A stretch of 64,000 nucleotides of DNA from Pseudaquabacterium terrae (GTDB lineage: Bacteria > Pseudomonadota > Gammaproteobacteria > Burkholderiales > Burkholderiaceae_C), in the NCBI RefSeq assembly GCF_013266755.1, contig NZ_JABRWJ010000001.1:558001-622000 (forward strand), given 5' to 3'. The first letter of the stretch is position 1. Each line of letters starts with the position of its first letter. Shown in pieces: positions 1 through 8,543 of the stretch. The position numbers were made by a program, and so were the translations under genes. A model generated the notes under the pieces. That model worked only from the letters and a program-made list of their open reading frames with translations. It had not been told where the DNA came from and did no database searches.

Positions 1-756
1 CAGCCTGGCCGTCTGGCCGGCATGGCCGTCCAGGTCGAGCGCCAGGTGCATGTCGCTGAACTGCAATCGCTCGACGCCGACGAGGCTGTCGGTGCCGGCG
101 GCCGCGGGCTTCTCGACCTGGTATTCGCCGGGCGCCGTCATGCGCAGCGTGTAGGCGATGCGCGCGAGCGGGTAGACGGCGGTGTCGATGCCGGTGCCGC
201 CGCTGATGCTGTCGTTGCCACTGCTGCCCAGCACGTAGTCGTTGCCGGCCAGGACGGCGATCGATTCGGAGTGCGGGCCGCCGGTCATGATGTCCTCGCC
301 CGCTGTGCCGGGGAGCTGTATCAGCGGCTCGGGCAGCGGGGCCGTCTCACCGGCGAAGTTCCTGGGCGAAGGCACCATCGCCGATCCGTCGCGCGAATGG
401 CTGTGCAGCGAATCGGCGGTCAACAGCACGGGATAGTCGATGATGTCCGCGTTCCCGAAGTTGAGGGTGCCGCCGAAGGTGAACAGGAACCCGTCCGGGA
501 TGATGAAGTCCGGGGTCACGCCGGCGCGATCGGCGAAGGATTGTGTCGCGAGCAGCACCGTCGTGTTCGCCGTCGCGTTGCTGGGCAGGTTGCTCGGGAA
601 AGTGAAGGTGTTCGTGATGCCGTGACGCGTGCTGCTGATCGTCACGCCGGCCCAGAGCGATTGCCCATCGGCATTGCCGACGCTCAACTCGATGAACTGG
701 GTTGTGCGGTACCCGTCGGAGTACAGCTCGTTGATTCGATAGAGCTGGAAGCTCAT
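1..756 (-). CDS. RTX-like calcium-binding repeat protein, C-terminus beyond the window
   Basis: The reading frame begins at an ATG (complement of 754-756) and stays open to the left edge, so only the first 252 residues are seen. The N-terminal ~130 residues start MSFQLYRINELYSDG and are rich in Thr/Asn with FIELSVG and TFPSNLPS. This resembles the N-terminal module of bacterial secreted proteins of unknown role. Around residues 165-190 is a glycine/aspartate stretch (GNDYVLGSSGNDSISGG) that fits the RTX nonapeptide GGxGxDxUx, a known Ca2+-binding beta-roll. Such proteins normally leave the cell by type I secretion through a C-terminal signal, which is not visible. The next gene upstream (862-1749) is a smaller RTX protein on the same strand. 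Secretion is inference. Confidence 0.7.
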   Translation of the reverse strand, partial: MSFQLYRINELYSDGYRTTQFIELSVGNADGQSLWAGVTISSTRHGITNTFTFPSNLPSNATANTTVLLATQSFADRAGVTPDFIIPDGFLFTFGGTLNFGNADIIDYPVLLTADSLHSHSRDGSAMVPSPRNFAGETAPLPEPLIQLPGTAGEDIMTGGPHSESIAVLAGNDYVLGSSGNDSISGGTGIDTAVYPLARIAYTLRMTAPGEYQVEKPAAAGTDSLVGVERLQFSDMHLALDLDGHAGQTARL

Positions 757-861
757 GCTGGCCTCACTTCAATCATGCATGCTTGATGGGATGATCGACA
801 ATGTTGATTATGTCTAATGATCTGGACCCGCCATGGCACTCGAGGCGGGCTGCTCGGGGAA

Positions 862-1749
862 TCACGATGCGTCGTAGACCCCGATCGTCCCGACACCGAC
901 CAACCGGATGGGTTCGACCCGGGTGTCGGTGCTGGCGGTGACGTAGGTGCCGTCGTCGTCGCTGCCGCCGGCGATGTTGCCCATGCCCATGGCGAAGTCT
1001 TTGAACTCGAACGGTGGCGGTGGCGGCGGCGGCGGCGCTTCGCGTGTCAGCGGCAATGCCTGCCACGGGGCGTCCGGTTCGCCCGCCGGCCGCGCTTTGC
1101 CGAGGCCTTCGAGGTAGGCGCTGAGTCGGATCGTCGTGTCCGCGAAGCGCAGCAGCTCGATCCCCGCCAGGTTGTCGGTCCCGTCGCGCCCGGCGACGCG
1201 GTCGGTCACGACGTACTTCCAGGTCACCGGGTCATAGGCGATGGTGTAGTCGGCCAGGGTGCCCCGCAGGATGGCCGTGTCCTGCCCCTTGCCGCCGTAC
1301 AGCGTGTCGTCGCCGCCGTTGCCTTGCAGCAGGTCGTCGCCGCCGTCGTTGCCCCAGGTCTCGTAGCCGACGTCGCTGCCCTGCCACACGCCGTTGCTGT
1401 CCGGCTGCTGGGGCGCCGGCATCGCCGCCGCGTCGGCCAGCGAGACGCGGGTGTCGTTGAACTGCAGGAATTCCACGCCGCGCATCGTGTCGGTGTCCTT
1501 GTGGGGCTCGCCGAGGTTGACGACCGTGTAGGTGTCGATGGCGGCGTCGTAGGTGACCCGGAAGCCTCTGAACGAGCCGCGCATCAGCGCGGTGTCGATG
1601 CCATCGCCGCCGTCGATCGCGTCGTTGCCCTTGCCGCCGTACAGGCGATCGTTGCCGGCCGTGCCGACGAGATGGTCGTCGGCGAGGTAGTCGGGGCCCT
1701 GGATGATGGTGTCGGCCGGTGCCGTCTCGTCGGGAAAAGTGGTTGTCAT
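862..1749 (-). CDS. RTX-like calcium-binding repeat protein
   Basis: A 295-residue protein starting at ATG 1747-1749 with AGAGGAA about 7 nt upstream; a longer in-frame extension to 2001 lacks such a site. Two separated RTX-type blocks are visible, GTAGNDRLYGGKGNDAIDGG near residue 30 and GNGGDDTLYGGKGQDTAIL near residue 150. Each is followed by a similar ~60-residue segment (TYTVVNLGEPHKDTDTMRGVEFLQF; KYVVTDRVAGRDGTDNLAGIELLRF), so the protein is an internal duplication. A run of eight prolines near residue 240 precedes a short C-terminal tail (FEFKDFAMGMGN). There is no Sec signal peptide. RTX repeats bind calcium and usually go with type I export, but no exporter genes are nearby. The function is unknown. 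Confidence 0.75.
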   Translation of the reverse strand: MTTTFPDETAPADTIIQGPDYLADDHLVGTAGNDRLYGGKGNDAIDGGDGIDTALMRGSFRGFRVTYDAAIDTYTVVNLGEPHKDTDTMRGVEFLQFNDTRVSLADAAAMPAPQQPDSNGVWQGSDVGYETWGNDGGDDLLQGNGGDDTLYGGKGQDTAILRGTLADYTIAYDPVTWKYVVTDRVAGRDGTDNLAGIELLRFADTTIRLSAYLEGLGKARPAGEPDAPWQALPLTREAPPPPPPPPFEFKDFAMGMGNIAGGSDDDGTYVTASTDTRVEPIRLVGVGTIGVYDAS

Positions 1750-1990
1750 CAAGTTCCTCTCTGGATGGGCCGCGTCATTTGGCGGCTGGGACGAATTGTG
1801 GGAAGCCGCCGCCCAGCGCGAGGTGACAGCCATCACACCGACCGGTTGGACATGTGACAGTCGATGACAGGCCGTGGCAGGCCTCCACGTCATAACGCCG
1901 ATAAACAGCGTGTCAGATCGGTGCGGTGCTCGAGCTCCGCAGGCGACGGAACCTGGCAAGCTCGGGGTCGCAGTCACGACCGACGCCCAC

Positions 1991-3061
1991 ATGCCCCGCA
2001 ATCCGTTCTACGATCCCACCCAGCCGCACCACCGCCCCGATGGCTTCCGCAACCCCGGCAGCGACGAGGTCGTCAAGTCGCTGGCCCAGGTGCTGCGATG
2101 GCGCCTGGATGCCCGGCGCGATGGCCTGCCGCGGCCGCCGAGCGATCCCATCCCGACCGCCCGGCCCGATCTGACGCGGCTGCAGGCCTACGCCGCCGCG
2201 CATGCCGCGGACCCGGCCGACCATGGGCCCAGCATCACCTGGGTCGGCCATGCGACGGTGCTCGCGCAGCTGGGCGGCTTGAGCGTGCTCACGGACCCGA
2301 TCTTCTCGGAGCGCGCCTCGCCGCTGCCCGGCTTCGGGCCTAAGCGGCACCAGGCACCCGGGCTGGCACCGCACGAGCTGCCGCACGTCGACCTGGTGCT
2401 GATCTCCCACAACCACTACGACCACCTCGACGACGCCTCGGTCCGGGCGCTGGCGTCGCAGGCGGGCGGAGCGCCGCTGTTCGTCGTGCCGCTGGGCTTG
2501 AAGGCCTGGCTCGCAGCACGTGGCATCACGCGCGTGGCCGAGCTCGACTGGTGGCAGTCGGTGGACGTTGGAGGCGGAACGGAGGTCGTGCTGCTGCCGG
2601 CGCAGCACTGGTCGGCACGCGGGCTCAACGATCGCATGCTCACGCTGTGGGGCGGTTATGCCGTGCTGGCCGGCGACTGCCACCTCTTCTATCCCGGCGA
2701 CACCGGCTACTCGCGCGACTTCGCCCGCGTGCGCGAGCATTTCGCGCCGCGCCAGCAGCAGGCCGCCGGTGGTGGATTCGACATGGCCTTGATACCGATC
2801 GGCGCCTACGCGCCGCGCTGGTTCATGTCGGCGCAGCACGTGGATGTCGACGAGGCGCTGAAGATCTGCGCCGACGTGGGCGCCAAGCGCATGGTCGGCG
2901 TGCACTGGGGAACCTTCGCGCTCAGCGACGAGGCGCTCGACGAGCCGCCCCGCGTGCTGCGCGCGTTGCGCGAAGAACGCGGACTCTCCGAGGATCAATG
3001 CTGGCTGATGGCGATCGGCGAGACGCGGCTGCTGCCGTCACGACGAGCCGAGCCGCGCTGA
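1991..3061 (+). CDS. Metallo-beta-lactamase-fold hydrolase, NAPE-PLD/RomA-like
   Basis: Starts at ATG 1991 (MPRNPFYDPTQPHHRPDGFRNP), the usual beginning of this family; the frame is open further upstream but without a good start. The 356 residues carry the metal-binding motif of the metallo-beta-lactamase fold, ISHNHYDHLD (HxHxDH-like) near residue 140. Further ligands are seen in WVGHATVL, LAGDCHLFYPGDTGY and VGVHWGTF. This arrangement is that of N-acyl-phosphatidylethanolamine phospholipase D, RomA and UlaG-like hydrolases, where a di-zinc site cleaves phosphodiester or lactone substrates. No signal peptide is visible, so it is probably cytoplasmic. It converges on the pseudokinase gene with an 19-bp gap. 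The substrate cannot be told from sequence. Confidence 0.85.
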   Translation: MPRNPFYDPTQPHHRPDGFRNPGSDEVVKSLAQVLRWRLDARRDGLPRPPSDPIPTARPDLTRLQAYAAAHAADPADHGPSITWVGHATVLAQLGGLSVLTDPIFSERASPLPGFGPKRHQAPGLAPHELPHVDLVLISHNHYDHLDDASVRALASQAGGAPLFVVPLGLKAWLAARGITRVAELDWWQSVDVGGGTEVVLLPAQHWSARGLNDRMLTLWGGYAVLAGDCHLFYPGDTGYSRDFARVREHFAPRQQQAAGGGFDMALIPIGAYAPRWFMSAQHVDVDEALKICADVGAKRMVGVHWGTFALSDEALDEPPRVLRALREERGLSEDQCWLMAIGETRLLPSRRAEPR

Positions 3062-3080
3062 CCGGGCACCACGTCGCGAT

Positions 3081-4850
3081 TCAGTCGACGCGGTCGTTGG
3101 CACCCAACTGCAGGCACTGCGGATGCCGCTTCCAGGCGGCACTGGCGCATTGCTGCTGCATGCAGCGGTAGAGGGAGAACTGCGTGCGTTCGCCGCAGGC
3201 CTGCCGCGGGTTGTCCGGGGCGGCGCGCGGCAACGGCCGGGCCGGCACGGGGTCGGCCGCCGTGTCGGCGGCCTGCGATGGCTGGGTCGGGCCGGCAGGC
3301 GATTCGGGGGCCGCCGCAGACGATGCGCCCGCATCGGCCGGCATCGCGCTCTCGGCCACCTCGACCGGTGCATCGGTCCGTGCCGCTGGCTGCACTGCCG
3401 TGGCAGGGGGAGCAGGGATCGCGGCCGACATCGCCACGACCGAGGCCTCTGGCGTGGCACCGCTCGATGGGGCAGGCTGCGCTGCGCCCCTCCCCTCGCC
3501 GCGCCGATCGAGCAGCCAGCGCGTTTGCGTCGCACCGTAGCCGATGGCCGCCAGCAGCAGCGCGCCGACCAGCCACCACCGGCCCGCGGAGGGTCGGCGG
3601 GGCCAGACGGTGGGCGCAAGCGCCGGCCGGATGTCGGCCTGAAACGGCCGGTCCGCAGGCGCGTCGGGCGGCAGCTCCGATGGGGGCAATGGCGCCGCTT
3701 CGCGCTCGGGGACGACTTCGATCACCCGACGGATGAGATCGACCGTGGCGGCATCCGGCGTCTGCTCCTTTCCCTCGGACGGCGCGACCGCGGAGGCCGC
3801 GGGGGCGGGCGCAGCGGCGCTGGCCACGGGCCCCGGAGACAGCAGGATCTCATCGATCGCCGGGTGCGGCTCGAGCGCTTGCGGTGCGGTCGCGGCGGGC
3901 GGCACGACGGGCACGCTGGCGGCATCCGCGGGTCGCGGTCCGTGGTCGAGCCAAGCCCTGAATTCGGCCGCCGTCCGGGGCCGCAGCCCGATGTGGGGTG
4001 ACGCCGCCGCATCGAGCGCATTCAACAGGTTCTCGGCGTAGCGAACATCAGGCGCATCGAAGTACAGCTGTTGAACCGTCTGCGCCAGCGGTTCGACCAC
4101 CGATGCGCCGGGCGCCGGCGGCAGCATGCCGGTGATGCAGAACCGGGCGACCTGGGCCAGCGCAAAGAAGTCGGACCACGGGCCGGTTGGCGCGTCGGCC
4201 GAAGGTTCCCGCATCTCCGGCGCCATGAAGCCGTCGGCCAGCGCGGCGGCGGGCGAATCGGCGGGCTCGTCTGCCACCCCCTGCCGAACCGCGCGCGGAC
4301 CCAGCAGCAGCGCCCGATCGTCATCGAGCAGCAGGATGCGGGCCGGGTTCACGCCGCCGTGTGCTCCCGCGACGCGATGCCATGATTCCAGCGCGCCCAG
4401 CAGCTCCAGCAGCAGCCGGCGCAGGGCCGACTCGTCCGGCGGGGCCGCCATCTCGCGACGCAGATCGTGCAACGGCCAGCCGCCGTACCACGGCATCACG
4501 CGGTACACCGTGCCGTGCGCGCGCACCAGGTGGCGCACACGCAGCAGCGAGGCATGGTCGCAACGCGCCAGCTGCCGCGCCTCATCGTGGAAAGCCTCGC
4601 GGCCGCCTTCGAAGGCGACCCCGGCGCCCACATCCAGCGCTTCCACGCCCAGCGTGGCGTTGCGCCGGATCAGGCGCCGCGGCAGGTACTCCTTGATCGC
4701 CACCGGGATGCCGAGCTCCAGATCCCACGCGCGGTACACCACATCGTTCTCGCCGGTCGCGACGACGCCGCGCAGTTCGAAGTGGCCCAGGCGATGGCCC
4801 GGCGGGGCTGCGCCATCGGCGGCTGGAGGCAGGGGATCGGGAGCGTTCAT
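3081..4850 (-). CDS. Membrane-anchored serine/threonine pseudokinase
   Basis: A 589-residue protein starting at ATG 4848-4850. Residues ~20-310 have a protein-kinase layout: a degenerate glycine loop (GVVATGENDVVY), the beta3 lysine in VAIKEYLP (K53), an alphaC glutamate in FHDEARQL, and MAPEM matching the APE motif. The catalytic loop reads AHGGVNPARILLL, so the HRD aspartate is glycine, and the DFG position reads LLLGPRA, so the metal-binding aspartate is also gone. It should therefore be a pseudokinase. A low-complexity Ala/Pro region follows, then one membrane helix (WWLVGALLLAAIGY) near residue 450. The C-terminal periplasmic tail contains CGERTQFSLYRCMQQQCA, with paired cysteines. A role as a nucleotide- or partner-binding scaffold is inference. 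Confidence 0.75.
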   Translation of the reverse strand: MNAPDPLPPAADGAAPPGHRLGHFELRGVVATGENDVVYRAWDLELGIPVAIKEYLPRRLIRRNATLGVEALDVGAGVAFEGGREAFHDEARQLARCDHASLLRVRHLVRAHGTVYRVMPWYGGWPLHDLRREMAAPPDESALRRLLLELLGALESWHRVAGAHGGVNPARILLLDDDRALLLGPRAVRQGVADEPADSPAAALADGFMAPEMREPSADAPTGPWSDFFALAQVARFCITGMLPPAPGASVVEPLAQTVQQLYFDAPDVRYAENLLNALDAAASPHIGLRPRTAAEFRAWLDHGPRPADAASVPVVPPAATAPQALEPHPAIDEILLSPGPVASAAAPAPAASAVAPSEGKEQTPDAATVDLIRRVIEVVPEREAAPLPPSELPPDAPADRPFQADIRPALAPTVWPRRPSAGRWWLVGALLLAAIGYGATQTRWLLDRRGEGRGAAQPAPSSGATPEASVVAMSAAIPAPPATAVQPAARTDAPVEVAESAMPADAGASSAAAPESPAGPTQPSQAADTAADPVPARPLPRAAPDNPRQACGERTQFSLYRCMQQQCASAAWKRHPQCLQLGANDRVD

Positions 4851-5015
4851 CGGGCGGCTGCGAGCGAAGCGACGCAGCACGCTAGCGCGCACGCAGTCGT
4901 GCCTGTTAGCCGATGTAGTGGGCGGACCCGCCCGGACTTACCTTCGCTTGCGATAAAGGTCAGCCTCGCCCGAAGGCCTTACGATGACTTCGACAAGAAC
5001 GGCAGGGACAAGACC

Positions 5016-5834
5016 TTGAACCCGAACGACCACGACGACAGCCGATCAGTCGCCCTGTATTGGGACTTCGAGAACCTGCACGCCGGCCTCATGGAGGCCA
5101 AGTACGGCGAAGGTGTCTACGCCAAGCAGGACAACCGCTTCAAGGTCCAGGAACCGCTCGTCGACGTGCAGGCCCTCGTCGAGCTGGGTGCGTCGTTCGG
5201 TCCCGTCGCCATCAACCGCGCCTACTGCAACTGGCAGTACTTCGGCCGCTACCGCGACGCCCTGCTGCAAAGCGCCGTCGAACTGATCCAGCTCTTCCCT
5301 CCCGGCGCATCCGCGAAGAACGGCGCCGACATCAAGCTCTGCCTCGATGCCACCGAGGACATCAGCCGCTTCGCCCACATCGGCACCGTCATCATCATCG
5401 GCGGGGACAGCGACTTCATGCCCGTCGCCCAGAAGATCAAGGCCGCGGGCCGCACGCTGATCGGCATCGGCAACCGCAAGAACACCAACAAACACTGGGC
5501 CAAGAGCTGCCACGAGTTCAGGTACTACGACACCCTGATCGAGGCACCCCGCCCCGAAGAGGCGGCCATGCCCAGCGAAGCGAAGGACGCGCCTCCCCCG
5601 CCGCCTGCCGACCCCGCGGCCGAGTTGCTCAAGCGCGCCGTGCGCCTGCTCGCCGAGACCCAGGGCGAGGCCTGGGTCAACAAGGGATCGGTCTGGCACA
5701 TGGTCAAGCGCCTCGATGCCACCTTCGACCCCAAGGACCATGGCCACGCCAACTTCGCCGAGATGGTCAAGGCCATGGACACCGTCGTCGAAATCAAGAA
5801 GGGCGAGACCGACCACCTGCTGCGCGCTCGCTGA
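5016..5834 (+). CDS. NYN-domain (PIN-like) protein with C-terminal LOTUS/OST-HTH domain
   Basis: The domain begins at once (VALYWDFENLHAG), so the start lies close upstream. The best candidate is TTG 5016, preceded by a GGCAGGGA stretch; no in-frame ATG is suitable. Residues ~10-170 form an NYN domain with the acidic active-site residues expected of PIN-like nucleases: D in YWDFEN, D in GADIKLCLDA, and DSD in IIIGGDSDFMP. The C-terminal ~75 residues (LLKRAVRLLAETQGEAWVNK onward) match the OST-HTH/LOTUS RNA-binding domain commonly fused to DUF88/LabA proteins. This suggests an RNA-binding or RNA-processing role in the cytoplasm. It is divergent from the pseudokinase gene and convergent with the MFS gene. 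The start codon is uncertain. Confidence 0.8.
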   Translation: MNPNDHDDSRSVALYWDFENLHAGLMEAKYGEGVYAKQDNRFKVQEPLVDVQALVELGASFGPVAINRAYCNWQYFGRYRDALLQSAVELIQLFPPGASAKNGADIKLCLDATEDISRFAHIGTVIIIGGDSDFMPVAQKIKAAGRTLIGIGNRKNTNKHWAKSCHEFRYYDTLIEAPRPEEAAMPSEAKDAPPPPPADPAAELLKRAVRLLAETQGEAWVNKGSVWHMVKRLDATFDPKDHGHANFAEMVKAMDTVVEIKKGETDHLLRAR

Positions 5835-5873
5835 GGGCTCGACGCCTTTCGCGGCCTGCCCTGAGCCAGGCCA

Positions 5874-7133
5874 TCAGGCGGGCTGCATCCGGCTCACGCC
5901 GCGCCCGCCGCGCCGCCAGCGCAGGAACAACCAGCCGACGATCGACAGGTTGATCAGATTCCACGCGATGCCGTGCACGAAGGCCATCGTGTACGAACCG
6001 GTCGCGTCGAAGATCACGCCGGACAGCCAGCCGCCGAGTGCCATGCCGATCAGCGTGCCCAGCACGATCTTGCCGGTGCGTGCGCCGGCCTCGCGCACCG
6101 CGAAGTGCTCGCGCACGATGATCGCGTAGGACGGCACGATGCCGCCCTGGAACAGCCCGAACAGCGCCGAGACGACGTACAACGATCCGAGGCCGTCGAA
6201 GGGCAGGAACAGCAGCAGCGCGATGCACTGCAGTGCCGACCCGAGCAGCAGGGTGCGCACGCCGCCGATGCGGTCGGCGACCCAGCCCGACGCCAGCCGG
6301 CTGACGATGCCGAAGCCGAGCATCAACGACAGCATCTGCGCGCCGCGCGCCGGGCCGTAGCCCAGGCCGGTGCAGTACGCGACGATGTGGACCTGCGGCA
6401 TCGCCATGGCGACGCAGCAGCCGATGCCGGCGATGAACAGCAGCGCCTGCGCATGGCCGGGCTGCAGGCCGAACGGTCGATCCGGCCGCTGCTCGCCCGC
6501 GGCCGCCGCGGCGGGTGGCGGCTGGATCGCCGGCGGCCGCTGCCGCAGCAGCAGGCTCAGCAGGGCCATCGCAACACCGGTGGCGATGCCGAAGACGACG
6601 TAGGTCGGCCGCCAGCCGAACGTCTCGATGCCGCTCTGGACCAAGGGCGGCCAGATCGCGCCGGCCAGGTAGTTGCCGCTGGCGCAGACGGCGACGGCGA
6701 TGCCGCGACGCTTGTGCCACCACAGCCCGGTGTCCGCGATCAGCGGCACGAAGGCGCAGGCAATGCCGAGGAAGCCCAGCAGCAGCGCATGCGCGAGCGT
6801 GAACAGCACGATGTGCGTCGAGATACTCGCCAGCAGGAAGCCGGCGATCACCGCGGCTGCGCCGATCTGCACGACGCGGGCGACGCCGTGCCGGTCCGCC
6901 CAGCGGCCGCAGACCACGCCGCCGAGGCCGAAGCCGATCATCGTCGCGGTGTACGGCAGCGACGCGTCCGAGCGCGAGACCTGGAACTCGCCCTGCACGA
7001 CGGTGAGCACGACGGGCAGCACGTACATCGCCGCGTTGCCGAGCGTCGCGACCGCCAGCGTCGCGAGCAGCCGCACGGCCGCCACGCGGGAATCGATCAG
7101 GCTCGGGTCGGCCGGCAGCGCATGCGGGTTCAC
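5874..7133 (-). CDS. Major facilitator superfamily transporter
   Basis: About 419 residues from a GTG at 7131-7133 (VNPHALPADPSLIDSR); the open frame upstream of it is not membrane-like. Twelve hydrophobic segments can be followed, with the MFS cytoplasmic-loop motif A after helix 2 (GLGGVVCGRWADRHG) and its half-repeat after helix 8 (GWVADRIGGVRTLL). A Pro/Ala-rich central loop (QRPPAIQPPPAAAAAGEQ) separates the two six-helix halves. It most resembles OFA/monocarboxylate-type MFS carriers, but the substrate is not evident. The gene stands alone, convergent with the NYN gene and divergent from the YdcF-like gene. Confidence 0.85.
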   Translation of the reverse strand: MNPHALPADPSLIDSRVAAVRLLATLAVATLGNAAMYVLPVVLTVVQGEFQVSRSDASLPYTATMIGFGLGGVVCGRWADRHGVARVVQIGAAAVIAGFLLASISTHIVLFTLAHALLLGFLGIACAFVPLIADTGLWWHKRRGIAVAVCASGNYLAGAIWPPLVQSGIETFGWRPTYVVFGIATGVAMALLSLLLRQRPPAIQPPPAAAAAGEQRPDRPFGLQPGHAQALLFIAGIGCCVAMAMPQVHIVAYCTGLGYGPARGAQMLSLMLGFGIVSRLASGWVADRIGGVRTLLLGSALQCIALLLFLPFDGLGSLYVVSALFGLFQGGIVPSYAIIVREHFAVREAGARTGKIVLGTLIGMALGGWLSGVIFDATGSYTMAFVHGIAWNLINLSIVGWLFLRWRRGGRGVSRMQPA

Positions 7134-7208
7134 CGGCGGCAGTCTAGGGCTTGGCGCATGCCACCATCGGCGCCCCGACGGCAGCCGCCCGTCGACCCCC
7201 TCTGCGCG

Positions 7209-8015
7209 ATGAACGATCTCTTCATGTCCCTCGGCATCGAGGGCTGGAAACCGGCCGTGTCGATGCTTGTTCTGCCGCCGCTGCCGCTGCTGCTGCTGCT
7301 CCTGCTGGGCGTCGTGCTGATGCCGCGACGCCGGCGCTGGGGCACGGCATTCATCGGGGCCGGCACGCTCGGCCTCTGGGCGCTGTCGACCCCGGTGGTC
7401 GGCGCGGCGCTCAAGCAGGCGCTGCTGCAGCCGCCGCCGGTGCTGCACGAAGCAGACCTGCGTCGGTTGTCGCAGGCGCGCGGCGCAGCGATCGTCGTGC
7501 TGGGCGCCGGGCGTCGGCTGCGTTCGCTCGACTACGGCGCGCCCGACGTCTCGATGCTCACGCTCGAACGCCTGCGCTACGGGCTCTGGCTGTCACACCG
7601 AACCGGCCTGCCGGTGGCCTACAGCGGCGGCATCGCCCATGCCAGCCCAGCCGGCGAATCGGAAGCCGAGATCGCCGTGCGGGTGGCCGAGCGCGACTTC
7701 GGACAGCGCCTGCGCTGGACCGAGGCGCAGTCGCGCGACACGAACGAGAACGCGCGGCGCACCGTGCCGCTGCTGGCCGCCGCCGGCATCCACCACGTCG
7801 TGCTGGTGACGCACGATTTCCATCAGCAGCGCGCGCTGGCCGCCTTCGCCCGTGCGGCGGCCCGTGAACGCGTGGCGCTGACCCTGACCGCGGCGCCGCT
7901 GGGCGTGACGCGGCCCGGCGACGGCGAGCTCGGCGACTACCTGCCGTCCGGGGAAGGGCTGCGCATGACGACCATCGTGCTGCACGAGTGGCTCGGCCGG
8001 TTGGCCGGGGCGTGA
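7209..8015 (+). CDS. YdcF/ElyC-like DUF218 membrane protein
   Basis: The start at ATG 7209 (MNDLFMSLGIEGWKPAVSML) gives 268 residues. Two hydrophobic segments at residues ~15-40 and 50-70 precede a DUF218 domain. Its features are AAIVVLGAGRRLRSLDYG, TGLPVAYSGG, GESEAEIAVRVAE, SRDTNENARRT and VLVTHDFHQQRA. The order matches the SanA/ElyC/YdcF family, whose members act in cell-envelope maintenance. The N-terminus anchors it in the inner membrane with the domain probably periplasmic. The promoter must lie in the 75-bp gap from the divergent MFS gene. The exact biochemical role in the family is not settled. Confidence 0.85.
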   Translation: MNDLFMSLGIEGWKPAVSMLVLPPLPLLLLLLLGVVLMPRRRRWGTAFIGAGTLGLWALSTPVVGAALKQALLQPPPVLHEADLRRLSQARGAAIVVLGAGRRLRSLDYGAPDVSMLTLERLRYGLWLSHRTGLPVAYSGGIAHASPAGESEAEIAVRVAERDFGQRLRWTEAQSRDTNENARRTVPLLAAAGIHHVVLVTHDFHQQRALAAFARAAARERVALTLTAAPLGVTRPGDGELGDYLPSGEGLRMTTIVLHEWLGRLAGA

Positions 8016-8166
8016 CGTGCCGGCCGGCGTGGGGACACAGATACCGATCTGTGGGCGAGCTCGCTGGCGGCGCACCGGGTGTCCGCCAGCACGGGCGGCA
8101 CCGCGCGCACAAGTCGGTCAGCATCCCGCCGGCTTGAGCTTGCGCGGCACGCGCACGACACGCGCT

Positions 8167-8300
8167 GCGCTGCATGTCAGCGCGCTGCTGCGCTGCCTGT
8201 TGCCGCACGGCCGGCACGAGGTGCTTGACGGCCTGCCGCACATGGCGCCGCTGACGCACCCGGCGCCCGTCAACGACAGACTGCTGCGCTTCCTGCATTT
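8167..8300 (+). pseudogene. C-terminal remnant of an alpha/beta-hydrolase
   Basis: About 45 codons read LHVSALLRCLLPHGR then HEVLDGLPHMAPLTHPAPVN and DRLLRFL. This is the characteristic last segment of alpha/beta-hydrolases: the strand before the catalytic His, the GxxHMAPLTHP histidine motif, and the last helix. Nothing upstream in this frame back to the end of the YdcF-like gene looks like the rest of a hydrolase, and there is no start codon with a ribosome site. It therefore appears to be the 3' end of a decayed gene. A hairpin at 8476-8502 could be its old terminator. Confidence 0.5.
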
Positions 8301-8436
8301 CGACGTGCCGTGCCGCGCGCTGCGCGCCGCGCCTGCACGGCAGGTCGAACCCGCCGAGACCTCCGCCTGATCGGTCGGCGAAGGCACTGTGCAGCGACTC
8401 GGGGTTTGTTCGTAGAAGCCGGCCCGGCCGGCCGGA

Positions 8437-8451
8437 CGGGACATCGTCCCG
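8437..8451. promoter_or_regulatory. Inverted repeat upstream of the aceE promoter
   Basis: CGGGAC-ATC-GTCCCG is a perfect 6+6 bp inverted repeat about 100 bp upstream of the sigma-54 promoter at 8544. That is the distance at which activators of sigma-54 promoters usually bind. Assignment as an upstream activating site is inference. Confidence 0.35.
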
Positions 8452-8475
8452 AAATCCGGATCTGCGGACGACCCA

Positions 8476-8502
8476 GCCTGCCGGGCTCACGGCAGGCCCT
8501 TT
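8476..8502 (+). terminator. Possible intrinsic terminator or hairpin upstream of aceE
   Basis: GCCTGCC and GGCAGGC form a 7-bp stem with an 8-nt loop, followed by CCTTT. The short T run makes it a weak terminator. It would separate the hydrolase remnant from the aceE promoter, or could be a second activator site. Confidence 0.35.
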
Positions 8503-8543
8503 GAAATCAACGACTTAGGGCCCATCCCGTTCCTGATGTCACA

